Source: Deltaproteobacteria bacterium
Lineage (GTDB): Bacteria; Myxococcota_A; Polyangia; JAAYKL01
Direction: 5' to 3'
DNA length: 64,000 nt
Assembly: GCA_030595125.1 (NCBI GenBank)
Contig: JAUVDV010000019.1
Span: forward strand, 1-64,000
Shown: positions 41,001 to 48,905 of the stretch, one piece after another
Numbering within the stretch: the first letter of the stretch is position 1
Layout: each line of letters starts with the position of its first letter
The notes under the pieces: generated by a model
What the model saw: the letters and a program-made list of their open reading frames with translations, nothing else
Databases searched by the model: none
What the model was told of the DNA's origin: nothing
Made by a program: the position numbers and the translations under genes

Positions 41001-42670
41001 TGGCCGGTTCAACCAGGATGCGCATCCTCAAGTACGTCGGATACCCGGCGTTCTTCATAGTATTTTTCATCTTCTTTCTCTTGTGGACGTTCCCCATAGA
41101 TCGCTTCGAGCCCATCCTCAATGAGCAACTGGAGAAGGCTCTTGGGCGGAAGGTAGAGATCGGGGACGTGTCCATCTCACTGACTGGCAATCTCGTGCTG
41201 TCCATGATCGAGATCGAGGTGCCGCAGGAGCCCGAGGATCCCTCCGGGCTGGATGATGACGACGATGAGTGGGACGACGACGAGGAAGAGGGCGACAGCA
41301 AGGAAGACAAGAAGAGCGACAAGAAGGGCGACGCCTCCAAGGAGAAAAAGAAGCCGACTATCAAATACCTGATAGAGGAAATGGTAATCGATATCAGCTT
41401 CATCGGCCTCGCCTTCGGTCAGATGGACGTCGAAGTAGACATGGACTTCCTCGACGGAGATCTGGAGATCTCCTTCTCGGGTGCTCTTCCGTCAGGCGAT
41501 GACTCTGTAGCCGACGCCAATAAACGAGCCGACAAGAGAAGAAAGGCTCAGGCCAAGAAACGTCGCCAGGCCAGGCGCCCCGTTGGAACCCGCGGCGAAA
41601 CGGATGAAGAGGAAGAGGGTATCGAAGAGAGTGAAGAGGAGGATGAAGATGATGTAGACGAGCAAGCACTCTCCTTCTCTCTCGTGGCTACCGGGCTCAA
41701 CCTTCGCAAGCTCCACGATCTGCGAAACAAGTCTCCCCTCCCCGTGTCCGGCCAGATGGACCTGAAGATCAAAATCAGGTCTGCAACCGGAGACTTCAGG
41801 AGCGCGGATGGGCGAATCGTATTCGCGGGTCGGAACGTCGCCTTTGGAGACGGTCGGTCGAAGATCGAAGTGGGAGGAATGCCCATGTCCGTCGACGAAA
41901 TAACGATCGACGAGATATCATTTGAGGTGGTTTTTGAAAACGGGGCCGGCCAGGTAAAGAAATCCAACGTCGATTCCAGGGACTTCGACGCCAGTATAGA
42001 GGGCACCATTACGCTGGCGGATCCCATTGAGCGAAGCCGATTCAACCTCTATCTCATGTTCAAGATCCTCGACGGATACAAGGACAAGAGCGCCAGCTCG
42101 AAGGCGCTCGTGGAAAATATGGACAGCTTCAGCCGCGACCTGAGGCTGGCCCATCGCACGGACGGCTACTACGGTTTCCAGTACAGGGGAACAATCCAGA
42201 CCGCCAAGTTCTCACCCTCAAAGCGCAGTGTAACCAGGGGCAGAAAGAGCACGGATCGAGCCAAACGCAAGAAGGCCACAAGAAAAGCGAGCCGACCCCC
42301 CAAAAAGCCGTCTCGCCCCGCCGTAGGCGCCCCGGACAGAGGCGCGGAGCTGAAGACCCCCAGGGGGGTGCACACGGGCGGCGAAGATCCCAGGGGAGCT
42401 ACAACCGACCGTCGACCGCTCACAGTTCCCGGAATGGATCTCGATGCCAGGAAGGCCGGGCTGGAAAAGTTCCAGGCTGGCCACCCCGGACAAAAAACGC
42501 CGGTTGACGTCCCCCCGCCGGCCGAGGAAGAGGCTGTCGAGGAGGAAGAACCAGCCGAGGAAGTTCATGAGGAGGCGGCAGAGGAAGACACTCCCGACGG
42601 CGAGGAGACCGGAGAAACCGACAGTGCGGCCAATCCAGACGAAACGAACGGCGTGGCGGAAGAGGAATAG
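41000..42670 (+). CDS. gspN: GspN-like protein with highly charged segments
   Basis: 556 residues. One N-terminal span (FFIVFFIFFLLWTFPIDRF), then the AsmA/GspN-like part (LNEQLEKALGRKVEIGDVSISLTGNLVLSMIEIEVP). Interrupting the fold are an acidic block (about 78-110), an Arg/Lys-rich block (about 170-200) with an acidic one behind it, a basic block (about 405-440) and a Glu-rich C-terminus (about 500-556). GspN is an optional component found in delta- and some gammaproteobacterial systems. The charged inserts are longer than I would expect and may be disordered. Confidence 0.75.
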   Translation: MAGSTRMRILKYVGYPAFFIVFFIFFLLWTFPIDRFEPILNEQLEKALGRKVEIGDVSISLTGNLVLSMIEIEVPQEPEDPSGLDDDDDEWDDDEEEGDSKEDKKSDKKGDASKEKKKPTIKYLIEEMVIDISFIGLAFGQMDVEVDMDFLDGDLEISFSGALPSGDDSVADANKRADKRRKAQAKKRRQARRPVGTRGETDEEEEGIEESEEEDEDDVDEQALSFSLVATGLNLRKLHDLRNKSPLPVSGQMDLKIKIRSATGDFRSADGRIVFAGRNVAFGDGRSKIEVGGMPMSVDEITIDEISFEVVFENGAGQVKKSNVDSRDFDASIEGTITLADPIERSRFNLYLMFKILDGYKDKSASSKALVENMDSFSRDLRLAHRTDGYYGFQYRGTIQTAKFSPSKRSVTRGRKSTDRAKRKKATRKASRPPKKPSRPAVGAPDRGAELKTPRGVHTGGEDPRGATTDRRPLTVPGMDLDARKAGLEKFQAGHPGQKTPVDVPPPAEEEAVEEEEPAEEVHEEAAEEDTPDGEETGETDSAANPDETNGVAEEE

Positions 42671-42739
42671 GGTAGCCGTACACCCCCATTTTCCTTAATT
42701 TTTTTTTCCCGATACTACGGTGGTTTTTCTGAGTGTGCT

Positions 42740-45094
42740 CTACTTCAGCAATTCGTAAAGGTGTTCCTGCTTCAGCTTCTTCGCGTGGTCGAGAGCGGTC
42801 AGTCCCTCTTTGTCTCTTGCTTTTTTCTCGGCTCCTGCTTCCAGCAGCAATCGAACGATTTCCACTCTTCTTCGAGGAAGATGCCTTTGACCCCATCCGC
42901 GTTCCTCATCGTAACACCGATCCGATTTAATGGACTTTATCAATGGCGTATCTCCCTCGGTGTCAGCCGATTTGGCGTCTGCCCCGGCACCGATCAACAT
43001 TTCCACTTGTTCAAGAATACAATCATCGGCGGCTATTTGGAGTGGAGACCGTCCCTTGTGGTCAACCACCTGAACATCAGCACCAGCTTCCAACAATAAC
43101 TTCATGGTTGGAATATTTTCTGTGTTGGCAAAAATGCTGGAAAGAATTGCCGTGGTACCACGATCCAAGTTATTTTTATATTGATTTAGAATCGCTTCTC
43201 TTTCCTCGGGTTCTTTGTCTTTGACAGCCCACTTTACAAAATGCACGGAACTCAGCAACTGTAGAGATGGCGCTCTCTTATTCACTTTTACCCCATGTTT
43301 CAGGAGTAGACGCACAGTGTTGTATCCACCCATTTTTGAAATGTCTATCAAAGCTGCCTGTCCCCACTTGGAAGACGCATCCGCCCCCCGATCAAGTAAA
43401 TATTCCGTTGTGAGGTAACAGCGATTGGCAGCAGCATATGCCATGGCCTTGTCCAAATGCTCCTGTTTGACCTTTTTCAGTTTTGACAAAATGAACCGCA
43501 CGTTCTGATGAGAGCACGATTCTGCAGCCACATTAAGTGGTGTCATTCCAGAACGGCCTTCAGTTGCCAAATCTGCTCCCAGCCCCATTAGGAGCTTCAT
43601 CGGCTCAGACGAACTCGCATTGGCTACCTTTGTCATTGCAGTGTCACCGAGCCAATTCGATTCCAAATTGTTTTCATCCCAATCGCGTAAATTGGGATCA
43701 AAACCACTGGCCACGAGCATACCGGCTATTTCACTTTTCCCGTTCCGGGCAGCCTGAGCAAGATGTTCTGTTAGAACAACTGCTTCATGTTGAAGTAGAA
43801 GTTTTACAGCATCTTGGCGACCGGCAAGTATACCTGTTTCTAATGGATTCCTCCCGTATCGGCTGCTCTGATTTGCATCTATCCCGCCCTCCAGCAGGCT
43901 TTGAATAAAAGAAATTTCACCGAACTTCACCGCATGAGCCAACGCAGAATCACGATATTCTTCCGGCATGTTCTCAATCATGAATGGAATCATCTTTGGG
44001 CCGGAGACCGCAGCCACGTCATCGAAAAGATGCGGATGGATTATTGCGCCATTCTCCAGAAGGAGATTTGCAATATCCAAACGCTCGATTTTTAGTGCTT
44101 CGGCAAGGGCAGTGGTGCCGTCCGCGCCCCTGGCTTCTACTTTCGCGCCTCTTTCAAGGAGATTCTTGACCAGTGCCAGATCACCCTGAGCAGACGCCCA
44201 GATGATCGGTGTTCTGCGAGTGTCATCTGATATTTCCAGGCTCTTCAGTTTTTCAATCGGCACATCGAACGGCCACTCAATTTCTGATAGGGTCCTTTCG
44301 TCTCTGAAAGACTTCAGCATCGGTTCGTTAAGGTCCCCGCAGGTACCGTATTTGGGGCCTGTCTCTCTTGCCTTTATTGCGCCTGTGTAACAAAGGCGCA
44401 GATTTCCCTTTACGCCCATTCCAAATGGAATAATTCGGGCATCGTAACATCCGTCCTTCAGCGACCATAGGTCTCCCCCTCCCCACATCATACTCCCCCC
44501 GTTGGTGCGAAAATCTATCCGAACTCGGACAACCTTTCCGGGCTTCAGAGCGTACACATTCGGGTTTATCGTACTGCTCCATCTATGAGGAGCATCATCG
44601 TTCACACCAATGATATGGACGTGTGTGTCCCAGCAGGAAAGGAAACTCGGAGAAAGTTCCTGCTCCTCTGTCGTGTTGTTGATGTACTCGATTTCAATGA
44701 TGCCGTCTGTGTGAATTTCATAGTCGTCCAGAAAGTAAAAACCTTCGCCCTTTTTCCACGCGATTCTTACGCGATTTGCCTTAGGCTCGGACGAGGGTTC
44801 TTTCTCGATGAAGTAACAATCGCGCTCACCGGCGCTGAGGCCATGAGTGTCGTGACCAACAATAGAATCTGGATAGCATCTGTCCCAAGCATTGGGATCG
44901 AACGATGATTTTGCGTCATCTGTATTGGTTTCAGCTGTCTCATCCTCTGGGGATACCGATATTGCGGACGTAGCACCGCATGAACAAAGAAGAAGCATTG
45001 AAACTATCCATGCTACAGATATGTTCTGGCGTATTGTAGGGTTCAAAAGAGGTGGATTTTTCGGTTCAATTTTCATTTCGAGTGTCTTTTTCAT
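42740..45094 (-). CDS. Ankyrin-repeat lipoprotein
   Basis: 784 residues if started at ATG 45094. A hydrophobic signal (ISVAWIVSMLLLCSCGA) with lipobox cysteine suggests export and lipid anchoring. Residues about 40-280 form a beta-rich domain with cysteines; the rest is a long series of ankyrin repeats (for example RTPIIWASAQGDLALVKNLLERGAKVEARG, later GRSPLQIAADDCILEQVEMLIGAGADAKSA). Ankyrins mediate protein binding. The coding DNA is visibly richer in A/T than the secretion operon, suggesting recent acquisition. It lies 13 bases after a membrane coiled-coil gene and is probably cotranscribed. Confidence 0.78.
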   Translation of the reverse strand: MKKTLEMKIEPKNPPLLNPTIRQNISVAWIVSMLLLCSCGATSAISVSPEDETAETNTDDAKSSFDPNAWDRCYPDSIVGHDTHGLSAGERDCYFIEKEPSSEPKANRVRIAWKKGEGFYFLDDYEIHTDGIIEIEYINNTTEEQELSPSFLSCWDTHVHIIGVNDDAPHRWSSTINPNVYALKPGKVVRVRIDFRTNGGSMMWGGGDLWSLKDGCYDARIIPFGMGVKGNLRLCYTGAIKARETGPKYGTCGDLNEPMLKSFRDERTLSEIEWPFDVPIEKLKSLEISDDTRRTPIIWASAQGDLALVKNLLERGAKVEARGADGTTALAEALKIERLDIANLLLENGAIIHPHLFDDVAAVSGPKMIPFMIENMPEEYRDSALAHAVKFGEISFIQSLLEGGIDANQSSRYGRNPLETGILAGRQDAVKLLLQHEAVVLTEHLAQAARNGKSEIAGMLVASGFDPNLRDWDENNLESNWLGDTAMTKVANASSSEPMKLLMGLGADLATEGRSGMTPLNVAAESCSHQNVRFILSKLKKVKQEHLDKAMAYAAANRCYLTTEYLLDRGADASSKWGQAALIDISKMGGYNTVRLLLKHGVKVNKRAPSLQLLSSVHFVKWAVKDKEPEEREAILNQYKNNLDRGTTAILSSIFANTENIPTMKLLLEAGADVQVVDHKGRSPLQIAADDCILEQVEMLIGAGADAKSADTEGDTPLIKSIKSDRCYDEERGWGQRHLPRRRVEIVRLLLEAGAEKKARDKEGLTALDHAKKLKQEHLYELLK

Positions 45095-45107
45095 AGAGTG
45101 GGAGTCA

Positions 45108-45725
45108 TTATTCTCCAGTACCAAGCTCTATTCTCATTTGCTTGAGAATCTCGTCATTTAGCAAGCGAGCCTTGTCACCCATTTGATGCATTTTCGAGGC
45201 TATCGGTGTCGGCATTTCAGGATTCGCCAGCTTGTCATTGAGTTCCTCAAGGTAGCTGTTTGTAAGACCTAGGAGTTCCTTCATTAATGACTCAAACTCA
45301 CCCGTTAATTCGAAAATCCTTGAGGACCCCACGATCTTCAATCCCGTTGTTTCCGACGTCGCTTTCCGGAAGGAAGCCTGAATTCTATTTGTAAAACCCA
45401 TTATGGAATTTTGAAATTCAATGACAGAATCGTCCGAACTGTCGCTCTCCAGTAGTTTTCCGAATTCGCTTTGCAGAGTGATATTTGTAAATTCTTCGTA
45501 ATCTTGTCCCGACTGCTCTGACGCTTTCTCATATTTTTTAAAATATTTTGTGTACGCTTCTTTTCTGAACTGCAGAATCGTTTGGGCTTTTGATCGACGC
45601 CCTTGGAAATAATGAAGTAGTACCGGGATAAGGATCGATCCAATGAGTATGGCCAGAACCGTCACAATGACAGGCGGATCTAACCAAGAGATTGGTTCTG
45701 CGTTTGTGAGTATTGCTGCGTCCAT
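45108..45725 (-). CDS. Single-span membrane protein with long coiled region
   Basis: 205 residues from ATG 45725, preceded by GGGAGGGA; in-frame alternatives lie a few codons upstream. One span (PPVIVTVLAILIGSILIPVLLHYF) is followed by a basic stretch (QGRRSKAQTILQFRKEAYTKYFKKYEKA) and a helical, probably coiled-coil, cytoplasmic part. Codon use is A/T-leaning like the next gene. Family not recognised; similar small membrane-helix proteins occur beside defence genes, but no effector domain is present here. Confidence 0.62.
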   Translation of the reverse strand: MDAAILTNAEPISWLDPPVIVTVLAILIGSILIPVLLHYFQGRRSKAQTILQFRKEAYTKYFKKYEKASEQSGQDYEEFTNITLQSEFGKLLESDSSDDSVIEFQNSIMGFTNRIQASFRKATSETTGLKIVGSSRIFELTGEFESLMKELLGLTNSYLEELNDKLANPEMPTPIASKMHQMGDKARLLNDEILKQMRIELGTGE

Positions 45726-45762
45726 CATTCCCTCCCACACGCAATCCAGAACGCAATATTGG

Positions 45763-45809
45763 TTACCAGTAGTTACCAGAGGCTGACACTAACTTACCAG
45801 GGTTATCAG
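45763..45809. repeat. Phased TTACCAG direct repeats
   Basis: TTACCAG occurs at 45763-45769, 45773-45779 and 45794-45800, with TTATCAG at 45803-45809. Start-to-start distances are 10, 21 and 9 bases, close to one, two and one helical turns, so all copies face the same side of the DNA. It lies 38-84 bases upstream of the 45108-45725 gene: a likely operator or activator array. The rest of 45741-45931 holds no gene I can support. Confidence 0.55.
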
Positions 45810-45931
45810 AGTGCCGTCGAGGCTTGTGCAGCTTTTCGCGATGTCGATAATCCAGCATCAGAGTAGATTGCAGCTGGCTCGAGAGGACAACCTGGAATGT
45901 GTCTGGGAGTAGCTGATCCTTAACCATCAGT

Positions 45932-47071
45932 TCAAACGAGTCCGACCTCGGCTACGAACTTCGCGAACGGCAGGACACGCACACCATGGCGCTCGAAGTC
46001 GGCGTCGGCGAGATGCACCTGGTAGAAACGCGGGATGTCGATACGCTCGCGGAAGTAGTGGATCGCGGGGCTGATTGTGCGGTGTCCGGTCTTGCACTCC
46101 ACTGCCAGTTCGGGCGCTCCGTCCCTCAGCACAACAAAGTCGATCTCTCTGCGATTGGTGTCGCGGAGGAAACGCAGCTCCATTCGGATACCTTCTGTGT
46201 CCTCGATAAAGTGGCAGTACTTGAGCAGGTGAGAAGCCACCATGTTCTCGAATCGCGGTCCCATCTCGCTGACGAGCGACCAGTCCCAGAGGTAGAGCTT
46301 CTGCTCCTTCTTGACCGCCCGAATGCGCTTGCCACCGAACGGGGGCAGGCGGAAGCAGTAATAAAGGCGTTCGAAGATATCGATCCAGCGAGCGGCGGTT
46401 TCGTGGGCCACCTGCAACAGTTCGCTGAGGTTCTTGATCGACAGGGGTGATGCAACGCGTGCGGGAAGCTCCTCGGCGAGCAACTCGAGCAGGCTGATCT
46501 CCCTGACGTTCTCCAGATCGCGTATGTCGTCGTAGATAACCCGCTGTCGTCGCTCCCGTTGCCAGCGGCGCCAGAACCGTGAGTTACTGCGGAGAAGGGG
46601 CTCGGGGAACCCTCCGAAGCGGAGCAATATGTCGACATCGGTCGCGCTGAACCCTCCCGTTTCGGGCAGGGTGAACGGATGCAGACGGTGGTAATGATAG
46701 CGGCCCTGGAGCGAGTCGCCGCCGCGGCTGTACAGGTCGAGCCGTGCTGAGCCGGTGACCAGAAACGATCTTTGGTCGTGGTTGGTGTCGTAGAAGCCTT
46801 TGACCAGGCTGCGCCAGCGGGCGAACTTGTGGATTTCGTCCAGCACCACCAGCGGCTGATTCGGTGGCAGATCTGCATTGAGCAGCGATGCGCGGGCGCG
46901 TACGTTATCCCAGTTGAGATATGCCGGGTGGCTCGGAGAGGGCTTGTCCAGAAGGTTCAGGGCAAAGGTGGTTTTGCCCACTTGTCGCGGACCGCCGACA
47001 AAGACCATCCGCTCCTGCAGATCGTTGCGAACCTGCTCCTCAATGTAACGACTTTGAATTTCCTGTGCCAT
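45932..47071 (-). CDS. AAA_14/DUF4143-family ATPase
   Basis: 379 residues. Walker A GGPRQVGKTT at 26-35 and Walker B VVLDEIHKF at about 74-82, then SFLVTGSARLDLYSRGGDSLQGRYHYHRLHPFTLPE, the AAA_14 signature. The C-terminal DUF4143 part includes a winged-helix-like region (LSIKNLSELLQVAHETAARWI) and a nuclease-like EIDFVVLRDGAPELAVECKTG motif. These proteins are widespread in accessory DNA, with poorly known function. Divergent from the kinase gene. Confidence 0.85.
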   Translation of the reverse strand: MAQEIQSRYIEEQVRNDLQERMVFVGGPRQVGKTTFALNLLDKPSPSHPAYLNWDNVRARASLLNADLPPNQPLVVLDEIHKFARWRSLVKGFYDTNHDQRSFLVTGSARLDLYSRGGDSLQGRYHYHRLHPFTLPETGGFSATDVDILLRFGGFPEPLLRSNSRFWRRWQRERRQRVIYDDIRDLENVREISLLELLAEELPARVASPLSIKNLSELLQVAHETAARWIDIFERLYYCFRLPPFGGKRIRAVKKEQKLYLWDWSLVSEMGPRFENMVASHLLKYCHFIEDTEGIRMELRFLRDTNRREIDFVVLRDGAPELAVECKTGHRTISPAIHYFRERIDIPRFYQVHLADADFERHGVRVLPFAKFVAEVGLV

Positions 47072-47305
47072 GGTAGAATCATCTTAACCAGAAAATGCTC
47101 ATGAGTAAAGTAAGATTGATGCTATTTTGCACACCTGTCGATCGGCGGCGAGAACACTGGCACAGCGGGTGAGGGTGATGTTTTCTTCATTTCGTTCGAG
47201 GTTGAACATGAAGAATTAACTGCCCGAACCGCATTGCTGGAAATAGTCGCGCTGCGCTGATACACTGTCGGTCCCGGTAAAGCACAAGATCTTCGTTCTG
47301 AAGGA

Positions 47306-47317
47306 CGCGATCTCGCG
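47306..47317. promoter_or_regulatory. CGCGATCTCGCG-type palindrome before the kinase operon
   Basis: CGCGA-TC-TCGCG, a near-symmetric 12-bp palindrome 26 bases before the kinase start. It could be an operator. The rest of the divergent gap 47072-47342 contains nothing else I can name. Confidence 0.3.
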
Positions 47318-47342
47318 ACATGTACCGGCAGGAGCTTGGCCG

Positions 47343-48905
47343 ATGAGTGATTTTGTTCTTCCCCCCGCGGCAATCAAGTTGATCGCCCGGGCCTTTACAA
47401 AGGAGATGATTATCGGCGAACTCGAGGAGGCGGGCCTTGATGCCCCCTCGAAGGACACGGAAGTCATCACCGAATGGGTCAAACACCTGGCCCATATCTT
47501 CGATCCATCGGACAACCCGTTCTCGCGAGATTCGCTTCTTATGGGGCTGACCTCCGGAGGTATCGGATTCCTCCAGGCCAACAACCTGCTCTCGGATTCC
47601 CTGAAACGGTCCTTGCTCCTCAACGTGATGAACGTTGACGCGGACACCCTCATGCAGTCCCTCCTGAGCCGTGTGCTTCGAGAGACGCAGACCGTGGCCA
47701 ACGTCATAGAGAGCAACTCCATCGATGAGATCGAGGAGAAGATCAACCACGAGCACGTCAAGATCGTGTTCATAGACGCGTACCGATTCGGTGTTCAAAA
47801 CGTGGACGCCCTGGTGTCGCGCCTGTGCGAATCGCGAGACTACCTGCAATTCGTGCTGTTCACCGATGTTGCAAAACTCATGGAGTCATGCCCCAGGCTG
47901 CCCCCTGCCCTGGCCAACTGCATAACCCTGGATAAAAACCTCAGCATCAAGAATTTCAAGGGCGCGGTGAACAGCTCCATCGCGGCGGTCAGGGCGCGTT
48001 TTCCCGGCCTCCTTCGCGAGTCCAGACCCGACTCCAAGGATCTTGTCGGCCGCATCGTGGGGAATCGCCTCCGGATAATCGAGGTGGTAGGGCGGGGTGG
48101 CCAGGCTACCATCTACCGTGCCGATCACCTGATGATGAACAGGCAGTGTGCCGTAAAGATTCCGTCCGACTCGGTCATGTCCGATCCAGAGCAATCCGCC
48201 AGATTCTTGCGGGAGGCCAAACTCACAAGCGCAGTTCAACATCCAAATATCGTCTCCGTCTTCGACTTCGGCACCGACGACAACTCGAACACCTTCATGG
48301 CAATGGAACTGGTAAAAGGCAAGCCCCTCGACGAGGAGCTCGAAGAACGCGGCGGAACCCTGCCCCTCGAAGAGGTCATGCAGTACGCTCGCGGCATTGC
48401 CGGTGGTCTCTCCGCCATTCACGCCATGGGCCTGGTCCATCGCGATCTCAAGCCGGGAAACGTTCTGCTACACAAGACCTCGGACGGCAGGATCATTCCC
48501 AAGCTCTCCGACTTCGGTTTCGCCATCGGTCCCGAGTCCATTGGGGGCCCCCGCCTGACCATGGAGGGAATCGTTGTCGGAACCATCAAGTACCTCTCAC
48601 CCGAGCAGGGCCAGGCAAAACCTGTTGACTTCCGTGCCGACATTTTCAGCTTCGGAATAATGCTCTACAGGTTACTCGCTGCGGATGTGCCCTTCGACGA
48701 CGACAACATCGCCCAGTCCCTGCTCAGAAGAATCCGCGAACCTGCCCCGCCGTTGAGACATTTCAAGTCGGATATTCCCATAAACGACGAGGCCGAACGC
48801 CTCTTGCTCACCATGCTCGAAAAGGATCCGGAGGATCGGCCCGACTCTGCAATGGCAATAATTGCATCCATCGACAAGGCTCTGGGTTTCGGGACCAAGT
48901 ATTGA
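47343..48905 (+). CDS. Hanks-type Ser/Thr kinase with degenerate receiver-like N-terminal domain
   Basis: 520 residues. Residues about 238-515 form a complete protein kinase: glycine loop VVGRGGQATIYRA, Lys272 in CAVKI, HRDLKPGN (Asp368), DFG at 390-392, and a Pro-containing APE-like segment (LSPEQGQAK). Residues 1-90 are helical. Residues about 110-215 look like a response-regulator receiver (IVFIDAYRFG..NVDALVSRL, VLFTD, ITLDKNLSIKNFK), with Asp145 and Lys198 in place but no acidic pair, so probably a pseudo-receiver. It begins an overlapping operon: TTGA couples it to the aldehyde oxidoreductase gene. Confidence 0.87.
   Translation: MSDFVLPPAAIKLIARAFTKEMIIGELEEAGLDAPSKDTEVITEWVKHLAHIFDPSDNPFSRDSLLMGLTSGGIGFLQANNLLSDSLKRSLLLNVMNVDADTLMQSLLSRVLRETQTVANVIESNSIDEIEEKINHEHVKIVFIDAYRFGVQNVDALVSRLCESRDYLQFVLFTDVAKLMESCPRLPPALANCITLDKNLSIKNFKGAVNSSIAAVRARFPGLLRESRPDSKDLVGRIVGNRLRIIEVVGRGGQATIYRADHLMMNRQCAVKIPSDSVMSDPEQSARFLREAKLTSAVQHPNIVSVFDFGTDDNSNTFMAMELVKGKPLDEELEERGGTLPLEEVMQYARGIAGGLSAIHAMGLVHRDLKPGNVLLHKTSDGRIIPKLSDFGFAIGPESIGGPRLTMEGIVVGTIKYLSPEQGQAKPVDFRADIFSFGIMLYRLLAADVPFDDDNIAQSLLRRIREPAPPLRHFKSDIPINDEAERLLLTMLEKDPEDRPDSAMAIIASIDKALGFGTKY

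Noticed and set aside
42671-42739. T-run (nine T near 42700) after gspN as an intrinsic terminator
   Set aside because: No stable stem directly precedes the T-run; the only pairing (CCGTA/TACGG) spans it with a 40-base loop.
45932-47071. AAA_14/DUF4143 ATPase next to the ankyrin island as part of a defence system
   Set aside because: The gene is isolated, with its own spacing, no coupled effector and no recognised defence partner; such ATPases are common singletons.
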